NCBI RefSeq assembly: GCF_009833085.1
Contig: NZ_QRBZ01000043.1
Span: forward strand, 1 to 36,923
DNA: 36,923 nucleotides
Direction: 5' to 3'
Source: Nitrosomonas oligotropha
GTDB lineage: Bacteria; Pseudomonadota; Gammaproteobacteria; Burkholderiales; Nitrosomonadaceae
Shown in pieces: positions 1-8,685 of the stretch; position 1 is the first letter of the stretch; every line of letters begins with the position of its first letter. The notes under the pieces were generated by a model. That model saw nothing but the letters and a program-made list of their open reading frames with translations, had not been told where the DNA came from and did no database searches. Made by a program: the position numbers and the translations under genes.

Positions 1-113
1 CCCCTCTACCCTCAGGCAGAAACACTCCCCTAGACTACTTAGTCACCTCAGCACTGTCAAGGGATTTTAGCTGACATGGTAACGTAGGAATAATCGGTGT
101 TAATCTTATTCGC

Positions 114-175
114 TGATTTTGATTCAGAAAATCAAATTGCACTGCTTGATTCAACCATAACCTAAGCAGTGCAAT
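114..175 (-). terminator. Two adjacent hairpins downstream of the His-rich protein gene
   Basis: A 12-bp perfect inverted repeat (136-147 paired with 164-175, 16-nt spacer) is followed by a second 7-bp stem (114-120 with 128-134). Both lie just past the stop of the minus-strand gene ending at 218. On the minus strand the first stem is followed by a T-rich stretch, so it may end transcription of that gene. The long spacer makes it a poor match to a classic terminator. I see nothing coding in 1-217. Confidence 0.45.
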
Positions 176-217
176 AGTGTGATCCGGCTTTCACCGATAA
201 AAAAACCTAGCCCCAGT

Positions 218-934
218 TTAAGCTGAAGCTTCCGATGCCTTCTTGCGGCGCACAAAATAGAATGCAGCGCCACCGCCAGCAACTATAACCAACACAGCAA
301 TTTCCATCACACCAAGACCACCGCCATGACTGCCATGACCGCCGCCTTTACCAACGCCTAATGGAATTTTAACGACTGTTTTGACATTACCTGCGTCGTC
401 TTTCTTTTCCAGTTGTATTGCGTACTGGCCTATTTCCTGGATATTGGCTGCTACCACAATGATTCCTGAGTTATGCTTTTGCGCGGGCATATAAACCAAA
501 CCATGTTCTGCAGCAGCATGTCCCGCGTGCTCGTCATGATTCATTCCTTCATGTCCTGCATGATCACCTGCATCCGCTGCTTTCTGCTCAGCCGGTGCGG
601 CTGCCTTGGCGCCATGTCCTTCATGTCCGTCCTTAACCAAACGAACCGCCAAAGGAATTTCGCGTGCTTCATGCGGTAATTCAATGGTCAAATTGACTTT
701 ACCGGTTTTCGGCAGATTCTCGCAGAATGAATGCATCGGTGGTATGCCGCCTTCCGGTACTTCATAAGCACTGAATGTTACCGGGAATTCGCCGGTTTTG
801 ATCGTACAACCGCCAGCATCGTGATGGCCTTCATGAGCGAGCATTAACTGCGCATATGACGGCAGTGCTATAAAAGATGCCAATACTGCACCGCCAAATT
901 TTGCTACCCAACTACTTTTAGAAACTACCTTCAT
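218..934 (-). CDS. His-rich periplasmic protein with C-terminal membrane anchor, function unknown
   Basis: This is a 238-residue protein. A signal peptide covers about residues 1-28 (hydrophobic core, then PSYAQ). A beta-rich globular part follows, interrupted at about residues 103-146 by a His/Ala/Gly-rich stretch with repeated HEG, HAG and NHDEHAG words. After a GGGHGSHGGG linker, a single transmembrane helix (about residues 209-228) ends in an RRKK stop-transfer. The protein should therefore sit in the periplasm, anchored at its C-terminus. The histidine stretches suggest metal binding, perhaps copper, nickel or zinc, but no named domain is recognised. The start is supported by a GGAGA-type ribosome binding site just upstream. 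It lies on the same strand as the glc operon, 133 bp beyond it, and probably has its own promoter. Confidence 0.8.
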   Translation of the reverse strand: MKVVSKSSWVAKFGGAVLASFIALPSYAQLMLAHEGHHDAGGCTIKTGEFPVTFSAYEVPEGGIPPMHSFCENLPKTGKVNLTIELPHEAREIPLAVRLVKDGHEGHGAKAAAPAEQKAADAGDHAGHEGMNHDEHAGHAAAEHGLVYMPAQKHNSGIIVVAANIQEIGQYAIQLEKKDDAGNVKTVVKIPLGVGKGGGHGSHGGGLGVMEIAVLVIVAGGGAAFYFVRRKKASEASA

Positions 935-1066
935 ATTTTCTCCAATTGATTATCTATATGCTTATTACTCATTTATGTATGCCCAGAAATTTCACCCGAA
1001 CAACTTAGCCAAGGATTGTATAACAAAAAATTTAGAATATTAATCGAAATAAAAACTTTTCGCCGT

Positions 1067-2314
1067 TCAGCTGTTGGATAACCGCTCATCCAGAAGCTCA
1101 ATCCAGTGCTTGACCGATAATGCAGTGCCGGTCTGCAAATGCATCAAACAACCGATATTCGCAGTAGCTATCTGATCGGGCTTACCCGATTCCAATGCTG
1201 TCACTTTATTTTTCAGCAACTGCTGTGAAAGCTCCGGCTGCAGGATTGAATAAGTGCCCGCCGAGCCACAACACAGATGCGCATTGGGCACAACAGTCAA
1301 ATCAAAACCGGCGCTGTGCAGAATTTTCTCGACCACGCCGCGAATCTGCATGCCATGCTGAAGCGTGCAAGGAGAATGAAACGACAATTTGGTCTTTCCA
1401 GCATGGGTAGGCTGTTGAGAAAGCAATTGCTCGATCTTATCCAATTCCGCATGAACGATTTCGCCAATGTCCTTGGTAAACGCCGATATCTTAGCGGCTT
1501 TCCCGGCATAGACCGGATCATGCTGCAAAAAATGCCCATATTCTTTCACGGTCACACCGCAACCGCTGGCGGTTACCACAATCGCTTCGGCTTCCTCCCG
1601 CTCCACCCATGGCCACCAGGCGTCGATATTGCGGCGCATGTAATCAAGCCCGTCCTGCTGCGCATTCAGATGAAAAGTCACGGCCCCGCAACACCCGGCA
1701 TTCTCAGCCTTCATTAACGAAATACCCAAATGATCCAGCACGCGCGCAGTGGCGGCATTAATATTAGGCGCCAGCGCCGGTTGCACACATCCATCCAGCA
1801 CCAGCATTGTGCGGGTATGACGTACCGCAGGCCACGCTTTAGCGGAGCTGAGTTTGGCTGGAATTTTTCTTCTTAAGCTGTGCGGCAAAAAAGGCCGCAC
1901 GATCTGACCTGCCTTGAACAAAGTATTAAATACCAGTGCATTGAGCAATATCTTGCGCAATGTAAAACGTAATACCTCAGTCCGGGCACTGCGCTTCACC
2001 TGTTTTTCAACAATACCACGGCTGATATCCACCAATGCGCCATAGCGAACACCGGACGGGCATGTCGTCTCACAAGCGCGGCAGGTTAGGCACCGGTCCA
2101 GATGCAATTGGGTCTTTTGCGTAACCGGTTGCCCCTCCAGCATCTGTTTCATCAAATAAATACGCCCGCGCGGACTATCCAGTTCATCGCCCAGAATCTG
2201 ATACGTCGGACAAGTCGCCAAGCAGAAGCCGCAGTGCACGCAACTGCGCAAAATGGCATCGGCTTCCTGGCCTTGTGGAGAATTTCTTATAAAATCAGCA
2301 AGCTTGGTTTGCAT
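1067..2314 (-). CDS. glcF: Glycolate oxidase iron-sulfur subunit GlcF
   Basis: This 415-residue protein is the electron-transfer subunit of the GlcDEF glycolate oxidase, which converts glycolate to glyoxylate and passes electrons to the respiratory chain. Two ferredoxin-type clusters are visible near the N-terminus: CVHCGFCLATCP at about residues 25-36 and CLTCRACETTCP at about 75-86. Two CCG-type domains follow, with CCGAVTFH near residue 209 and CCGSAGTYS near 348, as usual in the GlcF/LldE/HdrB group. The length is typical. Its ATG directly abuts the glcE stop codon, so the two genes are translationally coupled. It is the last gene of the glxR-glcD-glcE-glcF operon. Confidence 0.95.
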   Translation of the reverse strand: MQTKLADFIRNSPQGQEADAILRSCVHCGFCLATCPTYQILGDELDSPRGRIYLMKQMLEGQPVTQKTQLHLDRCLTCRACETTCPSGVRYGALVDISRGIVEKQVKRSARTEVLRFTLRKILLNALVFNTLFKAGQIVRPFLPHSLRRKIPAKLSSAKAWPAVRHTRTMLVLDGCVQPALAPNINAATARVLDHLGISLMKAENAGCCGAVTFHLNAQQDGLDYMRRNIDAWWPWVEREEAEAIVVTASGCGVTVKEYGHFLQHDPVYAGKAAKISAFTKDIGEIVHAELDKIEQLLSQQPTHAGKTKLSFHSPCTLQHGMQIRGVVEKILHSAGFDLTVVPNAHLCCGSAGTYSILQPELSQQLLKNKVTALESGKPDQIATANIGCLMHLQTGTALSVKHWIELLDERLSNS

Positions 2315-3397
2315 TTAAATCTCGGAATAAAGCCGTCCGGGATTGAAAATCCCTGATGGATCAAATTTCTCTTTCAGCGCGCGATGAATTTTCATCATGC
2401 CCGAAGGTAAAGGATGGAACACGGAAATACCTGACCGATTGTGACGAAACAACGTGGCGTGACCACCCGCTTCTTTTGCGGCGACACGAATAGCTTCAGC
2501 GTCTTCGCCCCCATCGGTGTGTAGCCAGCGCAAACCGCCATTCCATTCCAGCAATTGTTTTCCCGGCAACAGCAAAGGCGGTGCTGTCGATCTGATCGAT
2601 AAACGCCATAGCGGTTTGTCCGGTTGAAAAAAGTCATGCGTATGTTCACGCACCGACCGCCAAAAAATATCATCGTCTTTCAGCGTTTCACCGCCCAATT
2701 TCACTTGTGCCGCGCGCACCGCCGGTTCGGCGCCGGAGAGTCTAAGAAACAGCTCACCATCGATATAACAAGTCGCGGATACCGGCAGCGGTTTACCCGC
2801 CCATTGGTTCATTTTTTCGATCGCAGCCGCTTCATCCATGGCCATGCGCAGCGTCAATCCGGCTGCCGGTTTGGGTAAAACTTTGAGTGAAACCTCGAGC
2901 AACACACCGAGTGTGCCCATCGATCCCGTCATCAATCGAGAAACATCGTAACCGGCGACGTTCTTCATGACTTGTCCGCCAAACTGCAAATCCTCGCCTT
3001 TTCCATCGAGCATGCGCACGCCCAGCACAAAATCGCGCACACTACCGGCCGCAGCACGGCGCGGGCCGGATAAACCGGCGGCAATACAACCTCCCAGCGT
3101 GGCGGCTGCACCAAAATACGGTGGCTCAAACGCCAGCATCTGACCATGCTGATCGAGCGCAGCTTCCAGATCCGCCAGCCGCGTTCCGGCGCGTGCTGTG
3201 ATTACCAGCTCGGTCGGCTCGTAATCGACGATACCGCTGTAGCCGGTCATATCCAGCAACGTGCTGTTTTTTTCTCTCGCCGGATTACCGTAAAAATCCT
3301 TAGTACCGCCGCCGCGTATCCGCAGCGGGGTTTTAGATTCAGCCGCGGCGCGAATAATTGCTTGGTATTGATCGATCGTAATCGGCATGGCATTCAA
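2315..3397 (-). CDS. glcE: Glycolate oxidase FAD-binding subunit GlcE
   Basis: This 360-residue protein is a shortened relative of GlcD with an FAD_binding_4-type fold. The nucleotide-binding region near residues 23-32 reads LRIRGGGTKD, and a second FAD-contact segment lies around residues 100-130 (LGGCIAAGLSG). The C-terminus keeps the FDPSGIFNPGR signature of the flavin-oxidase family. It is needed for assembly or activity of the GlcDEF complex in other bacteria. Its start overlaps the glcD stop by 4 bp (ATGA type) and its stop touches the glcF start, so expression is clearly operonic. No frameshift or missing block is seen. Confidence 0.95.
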   Translation of the reverse strand: MNAMPITIDQYQAIIRAAAESKTPLRIRGGGTKDFYGNPAREKNSTLLDMTGYSGIVDYEPTELVITARAGTRLADLEAALDQHGQMLAFEPPYFGAAATLGGCIAAGLSGPRRAAAGSVRDFVLGVRMLDGKGEDLQFGGQVMKNVAGYDVSRLMTGSMGTLGVLLEVSLKVLPKPAAGLTLRMAMDEAAAIEKMNQWAGKPLPVSATCYIDGELFLRLSGAEPAVRAAQVKLGGETLKDDDIFWRSVREHTHDFFQPDKPLWRLSIRSTAPPLLLPGKQLLEWNGGLRWLHTDGGEDAEAIRVAAKEAGGHATLFRHNRSGISVFHPLPSGMMKIHRALKEKFDPSGIFNPGRLYSEI

Positions 3398-4848
3398 AAA
3401 CGCGGCAAATCGGCAAATTTCTGCTCACCGCGATGCACATGCATCGCCCCTAATTCCGCGCAGCGGTGCAAAGTAGGAACGGCCTTGCCGGGGTTCAACA
3501 ATCCCGCCGGATCAAACGCCGCTTTCACGGCATGAAACATGGCCAGCTCTCCGGTTCCGAATTGCGAACACATTTGATTGATTTTCTCCATTCCCACACC
3601 ATGCTCTCCGGTGATCGTGCCACCGGCATGAATGCACATTTCCAGTATTTTTCCGCCGAATTCCTCGGTTCTTTCCAATTCGCCCGGTTGATTCGCATCG
3701 TACAAAATCAGCGGATGCAAATTACCATCCCCGGCATGAAACACATTCATGCAGCGCAACCCATAGGCTTGCGAAAGCTCCTCGATGCCGCGCAGCACAC
3801 CGGCCAAATGCTTGCGCGGAATGGTGCCGTCCATGCAGTAATAATCCGGCGAAACCCGGCCCGCCGCGGGAAAGGCTGCTTTACGCCCGGCCCAGAACTT
3901 GAGCCGTTCTGCTTCATCGCGTGACGTGCTGATGTTGGTCGCGCCGCTGTGCTGCATGATGGCATAAATCCGCTGGATCTCATCCGCCACTTCCTCCGTG
4001 CTGCCATCGGATTCGCACAATAAAATCGCTTCCGCCGCCAAATCATAACCGGCGTGCAAGAATTCCTCCACCGCATGAATCGTAATCTTATCCATCATTT
4101 CCATTCCGGCGGGGATGATACCCGCGCCGATGACATTCGCCACCGCGCTACCGGCCTTCTGCACATCGTCAAACGCCGCCATGACCAATTGCGCTTTTTC
4201 CGGTTTGGGAATCAGCTTGACGGTGATTTCCGTGACGATGCCGAGCATGCCTTCGGAGCCCGTCATCAGCGCCAGCAAGTCATAACCCGCGCTATCCAGG
4301 CTATCGCCGCCGATCTCCAGGCACTCGCCGTCCATCGTCAACACCCGCAATTTGAGAATGTTATGCACGGTCAAACCATATTTCAGGCAATGCACACCGC
4401 CGGAATTTTCCGCGACGTTACCGCCGATCGAACAGGCGATTTGTGACGAAGGATCCGGCGCATAGTACAAACCATGCGGCGCCGCTGCCTCGCTGATCGC
4501 CAGATTGCGCACGCCAGGTTGCACGCGCGCGGTGCGCGCTAAGGGATCGATAGCGATGATTTGCTTCAATTTGGCCAGCGACATCAAAACGCCTTCGGCA
4601 TGCGGCAACGCCCCGCCCGATAAACCGGTCCCGGCGCCTCTTGCAACAACAGGTGTTTTCGTCGCATAACAAAGCTGCAAAACTTTAACGATCTGCTCTT
4701 CGCTCTGCGGCAACACCACGATCATCGGCAATTGCCGGTAAGCCGACAAACCGTCGCATTCGTACGGTTTCAAATCCTCGGCTTCGTGCAACACCGCTTC
4801 AGGCGGTAAAAAAGCCCGCAGTTTATTGACCAGTTCTTGAGAAGGCAT
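3394..4848 (-). CDS. glcD: Glycolate oxidase catalytic subunit GlcD
   Basis: GlcD is the FAD-linked catalytic subunit that oxidises glycolate, and often D-lactate, to the 2-oxo acid. The FAD-binding loop VVARGAGTGLSGGALP lies near residues 67-82 of the 484-residue form. The C-terminal half holds the FAD-oxidase C domain with FHAGDGNLHP and GEHGVGMEKI. I chose the ATG at 4848 (MPSQELV), which begins 4 bp after the glxR stop. An in-frame upstream ATG at 4908 would overlap glxR by 56 bp and add 20 residues that do not look like GlcD. The gene sits in a tight operon with glxR upstream and glcE downstream. Confidence 0.95.
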   Translation of the reverse strand: MPSQELVNKLRAFLPPEAVLHEAEDLKPYECDGLSAYRQLPMIVVLPQSEEQIVKVLQLCYATKTPVVARGAGTGLSGGALPHAEGVLMSLAKLKQIIAIDPLARTARVQPGVRNLAISEAAAPHGLYYAPDPSSQIACSIGGNVAENSGGVHCLKYGLTVHNILKLRVLTMDGECLEIGGDSLDSAGYDLLALMTGSEGMLGIVTEITVKLIPKPEKAQLVMAAFDDVQKAGSAVANVIGAGIIPAGMEMMDKITIHAVEEFLHAGYDLAAEAILLCESDGSTEEVADEIQRIYAIMQHSGATNISTSRDEAERLKFWAGRKAAFPAAGRVSPDYYCMDGTIPRKHLAGVLRGIEELSQAYGLRCMNVFHAGDGNLHPLILYDANQPGELERTEEFGGKILEMCIHAGGTITGEHGVGMEKINQMCSQFGTGELAMFHAVKAAFDPAGLLNPGKAVPTLHRCAELGAMHVHRGEQKFADLPRF

Positions 4849-4852
4849 GTGA

Positions 4853-5758
4853 TTATTCAGGCTGTTTTTGAATTTCGTGGTTGGCCAGTTTTTCCAGCAT
4901 TTTGACAATGGCGGAATTATCCCACTTTGCGCCGCCGTGCGCGAGACATGCGGAAAACAATTCGCGCACCGCCGCCGTATTTGGCAGGCTCACGCCCAGT
5001 TCGGCAGCGCTTTGCAGCGCGATATTCAAATCCTTATGGTGCAATTCGATGCGAAACCCCGGTTCAAAACGCCGTTCGATCATGCGCTGCCCATGCACTT
5101 CCAGCGCCTTCGACGCAGCAAATCCGCCCAGCAACGCTTGCCGCACCTTGGCCGGATCGACACCGGCCTTGGACGCGAACAACAACGCCTCGGCCACCGC
5201 TTCGATCGCCGACGACACCACGATTTGGTTGGCGACTTTGCACACCTGTCCAGCACCCACGTCGCCAATATGCGTCACGCTCTTGCCCATCAATTCCAGA
5301 ATCGGCTGAATCCGGTCAAACACCGTTTTGCTCGCACCGGCCATAATCGTCAGCGTGGCATTTTGCGCACCGACATCGCCCCCCGACACCGGCGCATCGG
5401 CATACTCGTGCCCGAGCGCATTCAACCGCGCAGCAAATTCACGCGTCGCCAGCGGCGAAATCGAACTCATATCGACGATGATCCGGCTCCGGTCGGGATC
5501 GGACTGCAAACCCGCCACAACACCACGCTCGCCGAACAACACTTTTTCCACATCCGGCGTATCCGGCAACATGGTGATGATGATATCCGCATGCCGCGCC
5601 ACCTCTTCGGGCGAAGATACGGCACTGCCGCCCAATGCGATCAATTCCGCAGGCACCCCGCTGCGCGACTGCAAAAACAGACGGTACCCGCCCTTGATCA
5701 AATGTCCGGCCATAGGTTTGCCCATGATGCCGAGACCGATAAAACCGATAGTGGTCAT
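4853..5758 (-). CDS. glxR: 2-hydroxy-3-oxopropionate (tartronate semialdehyde) reductase
   Basis: This 301-residue protein belongs to the beta-hydroxyacid dehydrogenase family. A Rossmann NAD(P)-binding motif, GFIGLGIMGKPMAGHL, is at residues 5-20. The substrate-binding signature DAPVSGGDVGA starts near residue 121. The catalytic lysine is K174 in GAGQVCKVANQ. As first gene of the glc operon it fits reduction of tartronate semialdehyde to glycerate, downstream of glyoxylate made by GlcDEF. Glyoxylate carboligase (Gcl), which should link the two steps, is not in this window. 3-hydroxyisobutyrate dehydrogenase is the nearest alternative reading; the glcDEF context favours GlxR/GarR. Confidence 0.88.
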   Translation of the reverse strand: MTTIGFIGLGIMGKPMAGHLIKGGYRLFLQSRSGVPAELIALGGSAVSSPEEVARHADIIITMLPDTPDVEKVLFGERGVVAGLQSDPDRSRIIVDMSSISPLATREFAARLNALGHEYADAPVSGGDVGAQNATLTIMAGASKTVFDRIQPILELMGKSVTHIGDVGAGQVCKVANQIVVSSAIEAVAEALLFASKAGVDPAKVRQALLGGFAASKALEVHGQRMIERRFEPGFRIELHHKDLNIALQSAAELGVSLPNTAAVRELFSACLAHGGAKWDNSAIVKMLEKLANHEIQKQPE

Positions 5759-5786
5759 TTTTTATAAAAGAAAAGTAAAAGATTGG

Positions 5787-5960
5787 TCAAAAATCCCTGA
5801 CGGCACGAAAACCCAGGTCGTCGGCAACATCGGTGTCGACCCTGCCACGGAAAGTAGATCGCAAGCCCTGCGATTCGCTGACCCGCGAACCGCTCCGAAT
5901 CACCCGGCAGTTGCAGTTGCCACCATCCTTGTTCAACCGAGCCGAGCCGTCGCTCGGTGA
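5787..5960 (-). pseudogene. Remnant of a formylglycine-generating-enzyme-like (SUMF1/FGE-sulfatase) protein, C-terminal end only
   Basis: The minus-strand frame ending at the TGA at 5787 encodes about 55 residues that match the extreme C-terminus of FGE-sulfatase domain proteins: a DGSARLNKDGG segment, then RVIRSGSR (family form RVLRGGSW), LRSTFRGR, and the terminal GFRAVRDF. Everything upstream, including the catalytic core of roughly 200 residues, is missing. The usual RGGSW has become RSGSR. It lies in the 455-bp gap between glxR and the L,D-transpeptidase gene. No convincing start codon or ribosome binding site serves it, so I call it a decayed fragment. The rest of the gap (5961-6213) shows no further gene. 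Confidence 0.65.
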
Positions 5961-6213
5961 AAAGAATTTTTTCAAACCAGCAATCATACTGGCAATCAAT
6001 TTTTCCGGTCAAAAAAGTTGCTATCCACTCGAAATTAATGTTTGAATCGATGATCCCAGGTAGCATTCGGCGTACTTTCAACCCCTCAGCCAATACTTTA
6101 AATGACTCTACGAATATCCTGATTTGTTATGGTTAATGGTTGTGTCATCGTGAGAAATCTTGTAAATTGACCGTCATCGATCACGCTCAAGTTTCACGAT
6201 CCTTTTGATTATT

Positions 6214-7383
6214 ATGCATAAAAAATATTTATTATGGTTCCGCGGTGGCCTCATAGGTGGCTTTTGTGCCGGTCTTCTGTTCCTCACCGGTTGCCAGTCG
6301 GTTCCAACCCAGCAAGCGGCGTCACCCGTACCTGCGGTGAAGCCATTGCCCATCCCAGTCGCCAGTCATGAGTTCAGTTTCGATCCGGCGCGCGACGATG
6401 TGGTCGGTTCGGTGCAAGTCATCACAGCGGGCAAGGACGATACGTTGTCCGACATCGCGCGGCGTTTCAACCTTGGCTACGAAGAAATCGTCAGTGCCAA
6501 TCCGGGCATCGATCCGTGGTTACCGAAACCGGGCACTAGGATTGTAATTCCCACCCAGTTTGTGCTGCCGGATGCGCCGCGCCAGGGTGTTGTGATCAAT
6601 CTTGCGGCGATGCGGTTGTTTTATTTTCCCAAGACCAAGCCCGGCAAGCCGCAAAAAGTGATTACGCATCCGGTCGGCATTGGCCGGGTGGAATGGAAAA
6701 CGCCGGAAGGCATGACGCGCGTCGCGTCGAAAACGGCAAATCCCAGTTGGATTCCGACACCTTCGATCCGCCGCGAGCACGCCAAAAACGGCGATCCGTT
6801 GCCCGCCGTGGTACCGCCGGGGCCGGATAACCCGATGGGCACGCATGTATTGAAACTGGATTGGCCGAACTACGCCATTCACGGCACCGACAAACCGCCC
6901 AGCATCGGCCTGCGCGGCAGTCACGGCTGTCTGCGCATGTACCCGGAAGACATCGTCGGCATTTACCGCGATGTCCCCGTCGGCACGCCGATTCGCATTG
7001 TCAATCAACCGCGTTTGCTCGGCTGGCGCGGCAATCAGTTGTATTTGCAAGCTTACCCCATCCTGGAAGACGACAAACGCAATCACGCCAATCTGCTCAA
7101 GAAATCGCTAAGCACTGTGCGTACAACGCCCAAAGGTAAGCGCGACGCACGGCGTCAAGCCAAGATCAACCAGGCGCTGCTTACCGAAGTCACGCGCAAC
7201 CCGCGCGCCATTGCCATCCCCATCACGCAACCGGAAATAACGCTGCACGCTTATTTGGATCGCGCCAAACTGGTACAAAACACGTTGCCGTTCAACGCCA
7301 CCTGGGATGGCAACATGGCGGGACAATTGACCGCAAACGACTTGCTGGAGATGGCGAACGAGGATTCCAGCCGGATTCGATGA
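6214..7383 (+). CDS. L,D-transpeptidase lipoprotein with LysM domain (YkuD family)
   Basis: The 389-residue protein has a lipoprotein signal with the lipobox FLTGC near residue 27, so it is probably lipid-anchored. A LysM-like peptidoglycan-binding segment follows (about residues 66-114, ITAGKDDTLSDIARRFN). The YkuD catalytic domain spans about residues 125-260, with the histidine in YAIHGTDKPP and the catalytic cysteine C239 in GLRGSHGCLRMYPED. It should cross-link or anchor peptidoglycan stems by 3-3 or lipoprotein links, like ErfK/YbiS/YcfS/YnhG. The C-terminal 130 residues are an extension of unclear role. A TTG at 6205 in the same frame is an alternative start; the ATG at 6214 leaves a normal signal peptide. 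Confidence 0.9.
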   Translation: MHKKYLLWFRGGLIGGFCAGLLFLTGCQSVPTQQAASPVPAVKPLPIPVASHEFSFDPARDDVVGSVQVITAGKDDTLSDIARRFNLGYEEIVSANPGIDPWLPKPGTRIVIPTQFVLPDAPRQGVVINLAAMRLFYFPKTKPGKPQKVITHPVGIGRVEWKTPEGMTRVASKTANPSWIPTPSIRREHAKNGDPLPAVVPPGPDNPMGTHVLKLDWPNYAIHGTDKPPSIGLRGSHGCLRMYPEDIVGIYRDVPVGTPIRIVNQPRLLGWRGNQLYLQAYPILEDDKRNHANLLKKSLSTVRTTPKGKRDARRQAKINQALLTEVTRNPRAIAIPITQPEITLHAYLDRAKLVQNTLPFNATWDGNMAGQLTANDLLEMANEDSSRIR

Positions 7384-7476
7384 CGTTGCGTTTTACATTC
7401 ACAAACCTTGCCGGGGAACGATGGCCATTCCTTCCTTTCCCATCATCTCAATTACACTGAGACCTTCTGAATACCG

Positions 7477-8454
7477 ATGACCAGCACAAATAGCTCACCC
7501 ATCCGCCTCGTCATTCACGGCGGCGCGGGCACGATCTCGCGTAGCAGGTTGACGCCGGAGCGCGAACAGGCTTACCGGCAAGTGCTGGCTGAATCGCTGA
7601 CCGCAGGGCACGCCGTGCTGAAAGCCGGTGGCAGCAGCGTTGACGCGGTGATTGCCGCGATCGTGGTGATGGAAGATTCGCCGTTGTTCAATGCCGGAAA
7701 AGGCGCGGTATTCAGTCACGAAGGCCGTAACGAACTGGATGCCTCAATCATGGAAGGCGTTACGCGCATGGCCGGAGCCGTTGCCGGAGTCACTTCGATC
7801 CGCAATCCGATCCGCGCCGCGCATGCGGTGATGACGAACAGTGCGCATGTGATGTTGATCGGCCACGGCGCCGAGACTTTTGCTGCCGAACAGGGCCTGA
7901 CAATCGTCGATCCCGCCTATTTTTATACGCAACACCGCTGGGATCAGTTACAAAAGGCCATTGCGAAAGAACAGGTGGTGCGCGATCACGATATGGAATC
8001 CAGCGCGCCACTGCCCAACGGAGATGAAAAATACGGAACCGTCGGTGCCGTGGCATTGGACTGTTACGGCAATCTGGCTGCCGGTACATCGACCGGCGGA
8101 CTCACCAACAAACGCTACGGACGCGTCGGCGATTCGCCCATCATCGGCGCGGGCACCTACGCCGACAATCGCTCGGTGGCGGTATCCGCAACCGGCAGCG
8201 GGGAAATATTCATCCGCGCCGCGGCGGCATTCAACACGGCCGCACAAGTGCGGTTACAGCAGATTCCGGTCGCCGAAGCAGCCGATCGTACGCTTGCGGA
8301 AATTGCCACGCTCGGCGGCGATGGCGGTTTGATCGTACTAAACGCAGCAGGCAATTTCGCGGCGCGCTTCAACACCAGCGGCATGTATCGTGGCGCCATC
8401 GGTGACGATGGCATCGCACGGACGGGCGTTTTCCCGGCAGATCCGATTTCTTAA
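7477..8454 (+). CDS. iaaA: Isoaspartyl peptidase / type III L-asparaginase (Ntn hydrolase)
   Basis: The 325-residue protein is a plant-type asparaginase that hydrolyses beta-aspartyl peptides and asparagine. It starts with the conserved LVIHGGAGTI. The precursor should self-cleave before Thr188 in EKYGTVGAVALD, giving a new N-terminal threonine nucleophile. Other family signatures are FNAGKGAVF near residue 71, LDASIMEG near 87 and GTSTGGLTNKRYGRVGDSP near 207. The length is normal and the gene looks intact. It follows the L,D-transpeptidase by 93 bp and may be independent. A weak 5-bp hairpin lies just after the stop (8460-8474). Confidence 0.92.
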   Translation: MTSTNSSPIRLVIHGGAGTISRSRLTPEREQAYRQVLAESLTAGHAVLKAGGSSVDAVIAAIVVMEDSPLFNAGKGAVFSHEGRNELDASIMEGVTRMAGAVAGVTSIRNPIRAAHAVMTNSAHVMLIGHGAETFAAEQGLTIVDPAYFYTQHRWDQLQKAIAKEQVVRDHDMESSAPLPNGDEKYGTVGAVALDCYGNLAAGTSTGGLTNKRYGRVGDSPIIGAGTYADNRSVAVSATGSGEIFIRAAAAFNTAAQVRLQQIPVAEAADRTLAEIATLGGDGGLIVLNAAGNFAARFNTSGMYRGAIGDDGIARTGVFPADPIS

Positions 8455-8628
8455 TAACTCCGGCAATCAGCCGGTTTCACGTTCCGTGATCGCAGCAATG
8501 CGATGTTGCATTTTCCCCGTCTATTTTATTCAGCATCGCACCGGTTAACGGACTGGACCGGAATACCTTACAGCCTTTCAAACCGGGATCGTACGCTTAT
8601 TCTCAATATATGGGCCCGTCCATTTCAA

Positions 8629-8651
8629 AATACTATAATATCAACAGTATT
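8629..8651 (+). promoter_or_regulatory. Consensus -10 box inside an inverted repeat upstream of the toxin gene
   Basis: A perfect TATAAT lies at 8634-8639, about 47 bp before the toxin start. It is embedded in the inverted repeat AATACT (8629-8634) and AGTATT (8646-8651). That layout suits an operator covering the promoter, as expected for the autoregulated toxin-antitoxin operons of the BrnTA type. No good -35 box is seen at normal spacing. Confidence 0.4.
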
Positions 8652-8685
8652 AAGCGATACATGACGAGTCAGGTGCTAATCGGCC

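Noticed and set aside
4849..4908. Upstream extension of glcD to an ATG at 4908
   Set aside because: It would overlap the glxR coding region by 56 bp and add residues unlike any GlcD; the ATG at 4848 fits the operon spacing.
4868..5767. Long plus-strand ORF of 299 residues opposite glxR
   Set aside because: It is the antisense shadow of a clear dehydrogenase gene, is rich in Arg and His as such shadows are, and shows no family motif.
5755..6093. Minus-strand ORF of 112 residues over the FGE-like remnant
   Set aside because: It is in a different frame from the recognisable FGE C-terminus and its sequence has no domain; it is a frame shadow.
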